From: an uncultured Actinomycetes bacterium
GTDB taxonomy: Bacteria; Actinomycetota; Acidimicrobiia; Acidimicrobiales; RAAP-2
Direction of reading: 5' to 3'
Assembly: GCA_903847955.1 (NCBI GenBank)
Contig: CAINFA010000053.1
Coordinates: forward strand, 1 to 37,912
DNA length: 37,912 nucleotides
Each line of letters opens with the position of its first letter. Position 1 is the stretch's first letter. Shown here piece after piece: positions 1-6,497 of the stretch. The notes below the pieces were generated by a model. That model was not told where the DNA came from and searched no databases. It worked only from the letters and a program-made list of their open reading frames with translations. Both the position numbers and the translations under genes were made by a program.

Positions 1-12
1 CCACCCGCCAAC

Positions 13-18
13 TACGCT
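13..18 (+). promoter_or_regulatory. -10-like element of the PCuAC/blaI/M56 operon
   Basis: TACGCT lies 8 nt before the GTG start of the PCuAC-like gene. This spacing puts the expected transcription start at or within 2 nt of the start codon, so the mRNA would be leaderless or nearly so. The -35 region falls outside the window. The call rests on the pattern shared with several other genes here. Confidence 0.4.
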
Positions 19-26
19 TCGTCGTA

Positions 27-599
27 GTGGAATCGACTCCTGCTCCCGAAGCTCTGAGGACCCGCTCTCCGCTGCGGGTGCTGGTCGCCATTAGCGCTGT
101 CGGGATCTGTGGGCTGGCCGCTGGTGCAGCCATGATCGCCCTGCCAGATGCCCCGAGCAGTTCAGCCACCGTCGTCGCCCACGTTGGCCACCTCGAGGTC
201 TTCCAACCCTTGGCCTCCACCGGCCAACGTGGCGGCTTCAGCGCGGTGACCGCGGTCTTCGAGAACACGGGCGCAACCCAAATCGTGCTGACCGGCGCAC
301 GCTCGCACCTCGCCACCTACGCCATGCTGGCCAACGACGTGGCGGGTTGTGACCCCAAGGCCGACGGCCGCTCGATGACCAACCTCCCCTCAATCGTCAT
401 CGCTCCGCACTCCTCACTGACCATGAGCGCCACCACCCAGGCCGTGATGCTGATGGGGCTCAAGGTCCACGTCGAACCGGGCAGCCTCGTCCCGGTGATC
501 CTGGGCGTCCACGGTGCGGCCCCCGGCGTTTCGTCCATCACGCTCAGCGTCCCGGTGAGCGGCAGTCCGAGCGGGGCCATGGCTGGGATGCACATGTGA
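27..599 (+). CDS. PCuAC-like exported copper-chaperone family protein
   Basis: 190 residues. The N-terminus has one hydrophobic segment (about residues 17-40) after a basic stretch, so it is exported or membrane-tethered. The rest resembles the PCuAC fold: a VMLMGLK strand followed by a PGSLVPVILG strand matches the family's C-terminal hairpin, which usually reads G-H-x-M-L-M-x-L. In known PCuAC proteins, His and Met residues bind Cu(I) outside the membrane and deliver it to oxidases or resistance systems. The His before the ML motif is Gln here, and the C-terminus ends MAGMHM, so metal ligands may have shifted to the tail. The stop overlaps the start of the BlaI-like gene. The GTG start is chosen from the upstream TACGCT. 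Family call fairly good; copper binding is inferred. Confidence 0.68.
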   Translation: MESTPAPEALRTRSPLRVLVAISAVGICGLAAGAAMIALPDAPSSSATVVAHVGHLEVFQPLASTGQRGGFSAVTAVFENTGATQIVLTGARSHLATYAMLANDVAGCDPKADGRSMTNLPSIVIAPHSSLTMSATTQAVMLMGLKVHVEPGSLVPVILGVHGAAPGVSSITLSVPVSGSPSGAMAGMHM

Positions 600-958
600 T
601 GGCAAAGCTCGGTGAGCTCGAGCGGCAGGTCATGGACGTGCTCTGGGGTGCGGGATCTGAGACGATGACGGTTCGGACGGTTGTAGCCTCCTTCCCTGAC
701 CACGCCTACACCACCCTCCTCACCGTGCTCGACCGCTTGGCTGCCAAGGGGCTCGTGCACCGCACCATGGTGGGTCGGGCGTACCAGTACGCCGCCGCGG
801 CCACCCGTGAGGACTACACGTCCTCGCTCCTCCACGAGGTGCTGGCGGAGACCACCGACGCCAGAGCGGCGCTCGTTCGCTTCGCGGAGACCATCTCCGA
901 CGAGGAGGCGGCACACCTCAGAGACGCGCTCGACGAGGCCCGGACGAACCGGCCGTGA
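599..958 (+). CDS. BlaI/MecI/CopY-family transcriptional repressor
   Basis: 119 residues from the ATG that shares one base with the previous stop (TGATG); a GTG one codon earlier is also possible. The sequence is a full-length BlaI/MecI protein: a winged helix beginning LGELERQVMDVLW, with recognition segment AYTTLLTVLDRLAAKGLV, then the short C-terminal dimerization helices typical of the family (SDEEAAHLRDAL). Family members bind operators as dimers and are inactivated by proteolysis through a cognate M56 membrane protease or, in CopY, by metal. The M56 gene follows with a 4-nt overlap, and a copper-chaperone-like gene precedes it, so the repressor probably controls this operon in response to an envelope or copper signal. 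The inducer is inference. Confidence 0.88.
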   Translation: MAKLGELERQVMDVLWGAGSETMTVRTVVASFPDHAYTTLLTVLDRLAAKGLVHRTMVGRAYQYAAAATREDYTSSLLHEVLAETTDARAALVRFAETISDEEAAHLRDALDEARTNRP

Positions 959-1854
959 GCACCGCGCTGTTCGCCGCACTCAGCATCGTCTGCCTCGTGG
1001 TCGCCCCCCGACCCTTGGCATCGGCGAACTGGGCCACCCGCAGCCCACGGGCTGGCTTGCTAGCGTGGTACGCCCTCGGAGCGGCAGGACTCCTGAGCCT
1101 GCTCGGCACAGGGTTGTCGATGGCCTTCGTGCACCACGACACCTCGCTGCGTACAGCGATGCGCGCCTTCCTCAGCGGCGTCTGCCACCACCACCTCCTC
1201 GCCAGCCTGGGCGTGCGCGAGGCGGTCGGGTTGACCCTCGCCACTGACGTCGCCCTCGTGGTCCTCGGGGGTCTCGTGACGACCTCAGCCTCCACGGTGC
1301 TGCGCCGGAGGCGGCACCGGATGGTGCTCAACGTGATCTCCACCAGCGCGCCAGGCGCTGAGGTACTCGAGCACCCCGCCATCGCCGCCTACTGCTTGCC
1401 TGGTCGACGGCCTCGCATCGTGGTGAGCCGAGGCACGATCGACCTGCTCGACCCAGCCGAACTCGGTGCGGTCCTCGCGCATGAGCGAGGCCATGCAGAG
1501 GGTCACCATGGGCTGGTCTTGCTGCCCTTCGCCTCGTTGCTCCAGGTCCTCAGCTTTCTGCCCTACGCCGCCTTGGCCCCTCGGGCTACTGCGCTGTTGG
1601 TCGAACTGGCAGCAGATGACGCGGCCGCCCGCACGAGTGATCGGCACACCTTGGCCAGTGCGCTGCTCTCCATGGCCACAGCTGGAACCAATCGAGCCCC
1701 CCGTTGTGCGTTGGGGGCCAGCGAGGCAGCGGTGGGGCTCAGGGTCCACCGACTCCTCGGTCGAGATCGACCCTCAATGCCACACCTCGCCTCGAGCGCC
1801 GCGTGCAGCGTGATGGTGCTCCTCGCACCTCTCGCCTGCGCCGTCGTGCGCTGA
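955..1854 (+). CDS. M56-family (BlaR1-like) membrane metalloprotease
   Basis: 299 residues; the GTG start overlaps the blaI-like stop by 4 nt (GTGA). Hydrophobic segments lie near residues 4-20, 38-62 and 85-105, with further hydrophobic stretches at about 190-215 and at the C-terminus. The zinc-protease signature HERGH is at residues 176-180, and the third-ligand motif E217-x-x-A-D follows. In BlaR1/MecR1 proteins this domain cleaves the cognate BlaI/MecI repressor after a signal. Here the penicillin-binding sensor domain of BlaR1 is absent and the protein ends in a hydrophobic segment. The signal must therefore come from elsewhere, possibly the PCuAC-like protein encoded first in the operon (inference). 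Actinobacteria commonly carry such short BlaI/M56 pairs. Confidence 0.85.
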   Translation: MSTALFAALSIVCLVVAPRPLASANWATRSPRAGLLAWYALGAAGLLSLLGTGLSMAFVHHDTSLRTAMRAFLSGVCHHHLLASLGVREAVGLTLATDVALVVLGGLVTTSASTVLRRRRHRMVLNVISTSAPGAEVLEHPAIAAYCLPGRRPRIVVSRGTIDLLDPAELGAVLAHERGHAEGHHGLVLLPFASLLQVLSFLPYAALAPRATALLVELAADDAAARTSDRHTLASALLSMATAGTNRAPRCALGASEAAVGLRVHRLLGRDRPSMPHLASSAACSVMVLLAPLACAVVR

Positions 1855-1877
1855 GCGACCCAGCTCCTGCGGGAACC

Positions 1878-2699
1878 TCAGTTGGCGGTGTGCGCCAGGC
1901 GACGTCGACGCCACGCCACGCCGCTCACGGCGAAGGCCACGCCAGCAACCGTGGTCACCACGAGCGCACCGTTGGGCCCACCAGTGGAGAGCTCGGCGCC
2001 GTTGCTCAGCGAGAAGTTGGAAATGGAGTGGACGTTGGTCAGCCCACCGGTTGAGCCGGTGAAACCGACGCGCACCGAACTCGGCAAGCTCACGGCAGTG
2101 GACAGGACCTGGTTGGCATCGACGAGCACCGTCAAGATCCCGCCGACGTAGGTGACCTCGACGTTGTGCGAGCCGTAGAGCGAGCTGGTCAGCGTCTTGG
2201 TCGCGAGCCAGGTCTTGGCGGCAGCCGTGCCACCGGTCAGGATGCCGACGAAGTTCTTCGACGGGTCGTTGACGTTCTGGTAGGTGTCGAGCGCCACACC
2301 CACGCCTGAGACGCCCACGTGGGTGGGGTCGGTGGTGAACCCGAGACCCCCGCCGCTCGACCCGAGGGTCGTCGCCGGGTTGGTCGAGGGGTTGGCGAAG
2401 GACAAGGTGACGCCGTCTGCTCCCCACGGCACGCCCATCTGGACCTGGAAGGTGACGTCGAGGTTGGCCGATGCCAGGGGGGTGTTGAGCCACGCCGAGC
2501 CGTCTTGGTTCGACAGGTTCTGGGTCAGGTTCAGCGTCGTGCCCGACACCGCGGCGTTGCCGTTGAGGGTCCAGGTGGCATCAGGTGGCCACGCCACGCT
2601 CGTCGCGCCTGCGATGGGGGCTGCCATGGCGGCGGCGAGCATCGCACCGACGGCGCTGGTGGCGAGGAGGCGGGTGGTGCGCCGGGAAGGATGGTTCAT
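1878..2699 (-). CDS. L-type-lectin surface protein with C-terminal membrane anchor
   Basis: 273 residues from the ATG at 2699, preceded by GGAG at a 6-nt spacing; an in-frame TTG 13 codons upstream is less likely. There is a signal peptide (cleavage near residue 32), then an L-type-lectin-like beta-sandwich (about 35-230) with the family hallmarks ADGVTLSF, GGGLGF and VALDTYQN. The DTYQN segment is where such lectins place their Ca/Mn ligands. The tail is LSTGG, a hydrophobic stretch and RRRR: a sorting-signal layout without a canonical LPxTG. Probable role: a carbohydrate-binding protein held on the cell surface. It is paralogous to the lectin domains of the 9150-11123 gene. Its leader contains an unusual repeat (see findings). 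The ligand is unknown. Confidence 0.78.
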   Translation of the reverse strand: MNHPSRRTTRLLATSAVGAMLAAAMAAPIAGATSVAWPPDATWTLNGNAAVSGTTLNLTQNLSNQDGSAWLNTPLASANLDVTFQVQMGVPWGADGVTLSFANPSTNPATTLGSSGGGLGFTTDPTHVGVSGVGVALDTYQNVNDPSKNFVGILTGGTAAAKTWLATKTLTSSLYGSHNVEVTYVGGILTVLVDANQVLSTAVSLPSSVRVGFTGSTGGLTNVHSISNFSLSNGAELSTGGPNGALVVTTVAGVAFAVSGVAWRRRRLAHTAN

Positions 2700-2705
2700 G
2701 AAGGA

Positions 2706-2753
2706 CTCCGTAAGAAAAGGGGATGCCTCCGTAAGCAACGCCTTACACGGAGG
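2706..2753 (-). promoter_or_regulatory. 5' leader with duplicated SD-containing repeat and complementary segment
   Basis: Read on the minus strand, the leader contains CCTCCGTGTAAG, then two copies of CTTACGGAG 21 nt apart (plus-strand 2727-2735 and 2706-2714). The copy nearer the gene holds its Shine-Dalgarno sequence. The first segment can pair with either copy, giving mutually exclusive hairpins. A TAGGGT element (plus-strand 2763-2768) is a candidate -10 about 10 nt upstream of the leader. Confidence 0.5.
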
Positions 2754-2820
2754 ATCTGGTCAACCCTACTTGATTGCAGGGAGGTTGCACGACCGGTGCT
2801 GCTCTGTCGCGCTGTGGGAA

Positions 2821-2852
2821 CGCACCACCTCGGCCCTCGCCCAGGTGGTGCG
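2821..2852 (-). terminator. Hairpin terminator after the 743-residue surface protein gene
   Basis: CGCACCACCT (2821-2830) and AGGTGGTGCG (2843-2852) form a perfect 10-bp inverted repeat around a 12-nt loop, starting 11 nt beyond the stop codon of the minus-strand gene. No U-tract follows, as is common in high-GC actinobacteria. Confidence 0.7.
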
Positions 2853-2863
2853 CCCCCTCAGCG

Positions 2864-5095
2864 TCAGGCGGCAGATCGGCGGCGGCGCAGGAGCATGAGG
2901 CCACCGAAGAGCACCGCGATGGCTCCCACCAGGGCGAAGAGCCCCGTGTTGCCGGCCGCAGGAACCTCGGTGCCCTCGAGGTAGAAGGTGTTCGAGTCCG
3001 CGCCCTTGGTGATGGGCGGCTGGCCCTGCGGGGTCGTGATGGTGTCGACGTGGTTCCCGAAGGAGGTGATCGACCCCGGGTTGACCACGGTGGTCTCGAA
3101 GCACAGCTGCACCGGGTCACCGGTCCACGAAATCGAGGCACCAGGGGTGGCACTGGGCCAGGGAAGGTCGGTCGGAATACCCCGGACGGTGACCGCTGCG
3201 GTCAAGGCCGTGGTGTTGCCCGAGAAGGGGATCGACGAGATGTCGAGCACGCCACTGGGGGCAGCGACGTTCTCGAAGCCGGGCACGGGGATGCCGTCGG
3301 CGTCGTAGACGGTGACCAAGATGTCGCTGAAGGCAGAGCCCGGAGCCAACCCGGTGATCGAGACGTCGTGCCATGCCACCACGTGGTTGGTGCCACCGTC
3401 GCAGTAGGCGGCATTGATCGACGCGGTCGGGGCAGCGGAGACCTGGGTGGTTGCCGTGGTCTTGCAGGTGCCCTCGAGTCCTGTGGCGACGTCCACCGAG
3501 CGCAAGAGGCCCGAGTCAGCGTCGGTCCACAGGCACGTGGGGTCGTAGGGGTCGATCTGCTGGGAGTAGAGGCCCTCTTGGCCAGAGGTGTTCGTATCGC
3601 TCGGCCGGGTCGGCAGGTTGATGATCCCCGACGTGCCCCACCCACCGTTGGATCCGTTGCCCACCGAGCCGGTGCAGCCGGCGTTGGTCGACCAGTCGAA
3701 GCAGGCCAGCTGGTTACCCGAGACCGACCCCAGTTGGGAGGAGTAAACCATGAAGACCTTGGAGCCCGAAGGGTTGCCGAAGTCTGCCTTGAGCCCAGGG
3801 TTCGACGTCACGCCGATGCGGGCTTCGCTGAAGGCGTTGAGCGACCCAGCCGCAGCGGTGTTGACCGTGCCGTTGGCGTTGTAGCACGCCCAGTGGCCGG
3901 CGTAGTACGCACTGTGGCTGCAGACGCCCTGGCCAACGCCCTGGCTGTTGAGCAGCGGGACGAGGAACGACGAACCAGCTGCATTGACGCCTGAGGAGGC
4001 CGGGAAGTCATGGGCGGTGTTGACGTAGCCCGATGGGGTGCCTGACGGCTCACCGGTGGGGTGCCAGCTCGGGCAGGGGGTGCCGAGCACAGGGTCGTAG
4101 CACGTGATGCCCTCGAACTTGCCATCGCCCGCACTGGTCGAGTTCCCCGCCGAGGCCCACAAGAGCCCATCGCTGTAGATGCTCGAGTCGTCGGTGGGCT
4201 GGCTCGTCAAACCGGTGGTGATGGTGCCGCCGTTGCACAGGGCCATGGCGGTGGTCACGCAGTAGAACTTGTTGCCCGTCCAGACGTAGATCCGACTGCC
4301 GACGATCTGGGTGTCGACGTTGGCGTTGGCAGGGCCCAAGTCGAGCACCTGGGTGGGAGCACAGCCCACGGGGGACGATGCGCTGTTGAGGTCCACGCAG
4401 GCCAAGGCCAACTTGGAGGTCGTCTTGTCCTGCACCGAGAAGAACACCCGGTTGTCGGCCACGTCTTGGACCGGGGCGGCGCGGTCGATGGTTTGGACGG
4501 TCTTGGACACGTAGGTGTTGGAGTCAACCGCACCGGTCACCTTGTTGAAGCACTCGACGTTGAGCCCGGTGCCCTCGACGTGGAAGGTGGTGCAGACGTC
4601 AGACGGGGTGAAGTAGGCCTGGAACCCATCGCCACCGCTCTCTGACAGCGAGTTGTCGAGCGGCACGTTGGGCTTGGGGAGGATGGCCGAGCCACTGGTA
4701 GAGCTCGTACCGACGAACAAGTTGACGGCCCGAACGTTGGTCACGGTGCTGGCCGGCGAGGGCTCGGTGGTGACCCAGGTGGTGCCGTGGTCGGTCGACC
4801 ACTCCGGCGTCCAGCCAGCGGGAACGTTGAGCGAGCCAGCGACGTAGGAGTTCGGTGCTACGAGGGCGTCTCGGAGGTCCGCGTTGACGATCGATCCGGT
4901 GGTGTTCTCGTAGCTGATGGTCCACCGAATGGTGTCCCCGGTGCTGGCTTGGGACGTCGAGCCATTGGTGACGTCGACCCCGGACTTGGTCACCGTGGTG
5001 GTGGCAGCGAAGACCGGCGTCGCGGTCATGGTGACCACAGCGGTGGCGGCCACGACCGAGGTGATGCCGCGCTTGAGCGTTGCGGAGAGCTTCAT
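2864..5095 (-). CDS. Large cysteine-rich surface protein with DUF11-like domain and C-terminal anchor
   Basis: 743 residues. Signal peptide 1-30 (cleavage after VFAA), then a DUF11-like beta domain (about 32-140) with TGDTIRWTISYENTTG. The long central part has at least six segments with paired cysteines, for example ACVDLNSASSPVGC, CVTTAMALC, CYDPVLGTPC and CFDWSTNAGC, a spacing suggestive of beta-propeller blades with within-blade disulfides. A second beta domain follows near 560-700. The C-terminus is VPAAGNTG, a hydrophobic helix and RRRR, a sorting-signal layout with a VPAAG-type motif in place of LPxTG. Likely an abundant cell-wall or envelope protein: it has its own strong promoter, a long leader and a clear terminator. 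No enzymatic function is visible. Confidence 0.75.
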   Translation of the reverse strand: MKLSATLKRGITSVVAATAVVTMTATPVFAATTTVTKSGVDVTNGSTSQASTGDTIRWTISYENTTGSIVNADLRDALVAPNSYVAGSLNVPAGWTPEWSTDHGTTWVTTEPSPASTVTNVRAVNLFVGTSSTSGSAILPKPNVPLDNSLSESGGDGFQAYFTPSDVCTTFHVEGTGLNVECFNKVTGAVDSNTYVSKTVQTIDRAAPVQDVADNRVFFSVQDKTTSKLALACVDLNSASSPVGCAPTQVLDLGPANANVDTQIVGSRIYVWTGNKFYCVTTAMALCNGGTITTGLTSQPTDDSSIYSDGLLWASAGNSTSAGDGKFEGITCYDPVLGTPCPSWHPTGEPSGTPSGYVNTAHDFPASSGVNAAGSSFLVPLLNSQGVGQGVCSHSAYYAGHWACYNANGTVNTAAAGSLNAFSEARIGVTSNPGLKADFGNPSGSKVFMVYSSQLGSVSGNQLACFDWSTNAGCTGSVGNGSNGGWGTSGIINLPTRPSDTNTSGQEGLYSQQIDPYDPTCLWTDADSGLLRSVDVATGLEGTCKTTATTQVSAAPTASINAAYCDGGTNHVVAWHDVSITGLAPGSAFSDILVTVYDADGIPVPGFENVAAPSGVLDISSIPFSGNTTALTAAVTVRGIPTDLPWPSATPGASISWTGDPVQLCFETTVVNPGSITSFGNHVDTITTPQGQPPITKGADSNTFYLEGTEVPAAGNTGLFALVGAIAVLFGGLMLLRRRRSAA

Positions 5096-5122
5096 TTGGT
5101 GTGCAGACCCTTCTCGTCAGCT

Positions 5123-5163
5123 GAGCCAACTCGGCTCGGACGTCACCAGACCACTTCTGGTCT
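5123..5163 (-). other. Two hairpins in the 5' leader of the 743-residue surface protein gene
   Basis: AGACCA (5148-5153) and TGGTCT (5158-5163) form a 6-bp stem with a 4-nt loop. GAGCC (5123-5127) and GGCTC (5133-5137) form a second stem. Both lie between the predicted transcription start (about 5170) and the GAGAAGGG Shine-Dalgarno-like sequence (plus-strand 5108-5115). They may stabilise the mRNA or regulate initiation. Confidence 0.45.
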
Positions 5164-5176
5164 TGGAGTAGGACGA

Positions 5177-5204
5177 TTCTTACCGCGATGGTGATGGTTG
5201 TCAA
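5177..5204 (-). promoter_or_regulatory. Sigma70-type promoter of the 743-residue surface protein gene
   Basis: On the minus strand TTGACA (plus 5199-5204) is followed after 16 bp by TAAGAA(T) (plus 5176-5182). The -35 matches the housekeeping consensus exactly and the -10 is good. The predicted transcript has a leader of about 75 nt. Plus-strand sequence 5205-5408 holds no gene I can support, only GC-rich inverted repeats such as GGCGATGC/GCATCACC (5221-5246) within GGAGCC/GGCTCC (5215-5265). Confidence 0.65.
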
Positions 5205-5408
5205 AGGGGTGACGGGAGCCGGCGATGCACCCCAAGGCGCATCACCGAGCCGAGCGCCAGGCTCCTCCAACCAGGTGCTGCTCGGTTGCCAAGGAGAGGT
5301 CCACCGGCGGCGGTCCGAGGGAGGCAGAGGGACCGGCCGTAGGACGGCGCCGACGCAACCACCTGGAGATACAGCACACCCGTGGTCCTGCTGTGGTTGT
5401 GTGGAGTG

Positions 5409-6497
5409 ATGCCTGCCACCCAAGGGTCCACCAACCGCCCCGTCGAGTTCTCCTGGTTCGCCGCGCTCTGCGATGACGATGCCACCGAGCTGGCCAACCC
5501 CGCAGCGGCGCTGCCCTCGAGCTACGACCACTGCTCGGGCATCGTGGCCGAGGCCGCCCGGCAGGGGTTCGATGCCGTGCTGCTGCCCTCAGGCTACGAG
5601 CTCGGGATCGACAACACCGTCTTCGCCGCCGGCGTGGCACGAGATGTCCCCGACATCGACCTCCTCCTCGCCATTCGGTGCGGTGAGCTGTGGCCGCCGC
5701 AGTTGGTGCGCCAACTGGTCAGCCTGGACCAACTGTGCGAGGGCCGGCTCCGGGTGAACCTCATCAGCTCGGATCTGCCGGGTCGATCTGAGAGCGGCGA
5801 GGTCCGTTACGGCCGGACCGCCGAGGTGATCGACCTGCTGACCTCGGGGCTCTCGGGTCAGCCCCTCGAGCACCACGGCGATGCCTTCGACCTGTCGGTC
5901 CCTTCCCCACGAATCGCCCGCACCGACGGCCGCCGGCTCCCGCTCTACTTCGGTGGACTCTCCGCCCCGGCTCGGGAGGTCGCAGCCCGAGGCGTCGACG
6001 TCTACCTCATGTGGCCCGACGTCGAAGAAGTCGTGGCAGCGACCATCACAGACCTCAGGCAGCGCGCCGCCGTCCACGGTCGACAGCTCACCATGGGCTA
6101 CCGGGTCCACGTCGTGGTCCGAGAGGATGAAGCCGAGGCGAGGGCTGCGGCTCGGGCCCTCGTCGCTTCCCTTGATGAAGCAGCGGGCACGGCGCAACGG
6201 GAGCGGTCGCTCGACGCCACCTCGGTGGGCGTGCACCGCCAGAGCGAGCTGCGGGCCGAGGCCGATGTCGAGGGCTACGTCGAAGCGAACCTCTGGACCG
6301 GCATCGGCAGAGCCCGGTCAGGGTGTGGTGCGGCCATCGTCGGCACGCCAGACCAGGTCGAGGCCAAGTTGCGCCGCTACATGGCGATGGGGATCGATGC
6401 CTTCATCTTGTCGGGTTACCCCCACGCCGAGGAGTGCCGGCGGTTCGGTGAGCTCGTGCTCCCCCGCTTCGACCACGCCAAGCTGCAGCTGCCCTAG
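5409..6497 (+). CDS. LLM-class flavin-dependent monooxygenase, SsuD-like
   Basis: 362 residues from ATG 5409; an upstream in-frame GTG at 5382 would add nine residues and cannot be excluded, since GGAG sits only 2 nt before 5409. The protein aligns along its length with alkanesulfonate monooxygenase SsuD, which uses FMNH2 and O2 to release sulfite from alkanesulfonates. Family hallmarks include LYFGG, YRVHVVVRE (R232 and H234, matching E. coli R226/H228), NLWTGIGRARSG and the C-terminal SGYPHAEECRRF. The segment around E. coli Cys54 reads SGYELGID, so that cysteine is missing. No flavin reductase or sulfonate transporter gene is adjacent, so the substrate is uncertain. Its stop shares the CTAG palindrome with the convergent oxidoreductase gene. 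Confidence 0.82.
   Translation: MPATQGSTNRPVEFSWFAALCDDDATELANPAAALPSSYDHCSGIVAEAARQGFDAVLLPSGYELGIDNTVFAAGVARDVPDIDLLLAIRCGELWPPQLVRQLVSLDQLCEGRLRVNLISSDLPGRSESGEVRYGRTAEVIDLLTSGLSGQPLEHHGDAFDLSVPSPRIARTDGRRLPLYFGGLSAPAREVAARGVDVYLMWPDVEEVVAATITDLRQRAAVHGRQLTMGYRVHVVVREDEAEARAAARALVASLDEAAGTAQRERSLDATSVGVHRQSELRAEADVEGYVEANLWTGIGRARSGCGAAIVGTPDQVEAKLRRYMAMGIDAFILSGYPHAEECRRFGELVLPRFDHAKLQLP

Noticed and set aside
2700-2738. Upstream TTG start for the lectin gene adding 13 residues
   Set aside because: The added codons are the leader repeats themselves, and the ATG at 2699 has a well-placed GGAG and a clean signal peptide.
2774-3994. Long open frame of 406 codons on the plus strand
   Set aside because: It lies antisense to the surface-protein gene, which has signal peptide, domains and anchor; high GC keeps the opposite frame open and its translation is low-complexity.
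5210-5330. Possible SAM riboswitch ahead of the SsuD-like gene (CCTCCAACC, nested hairpins)
   Set aside because: The conserved GGCAACC core occurs only on the opposite strand, and the helices do not follow the S-box or SAM-IV order.
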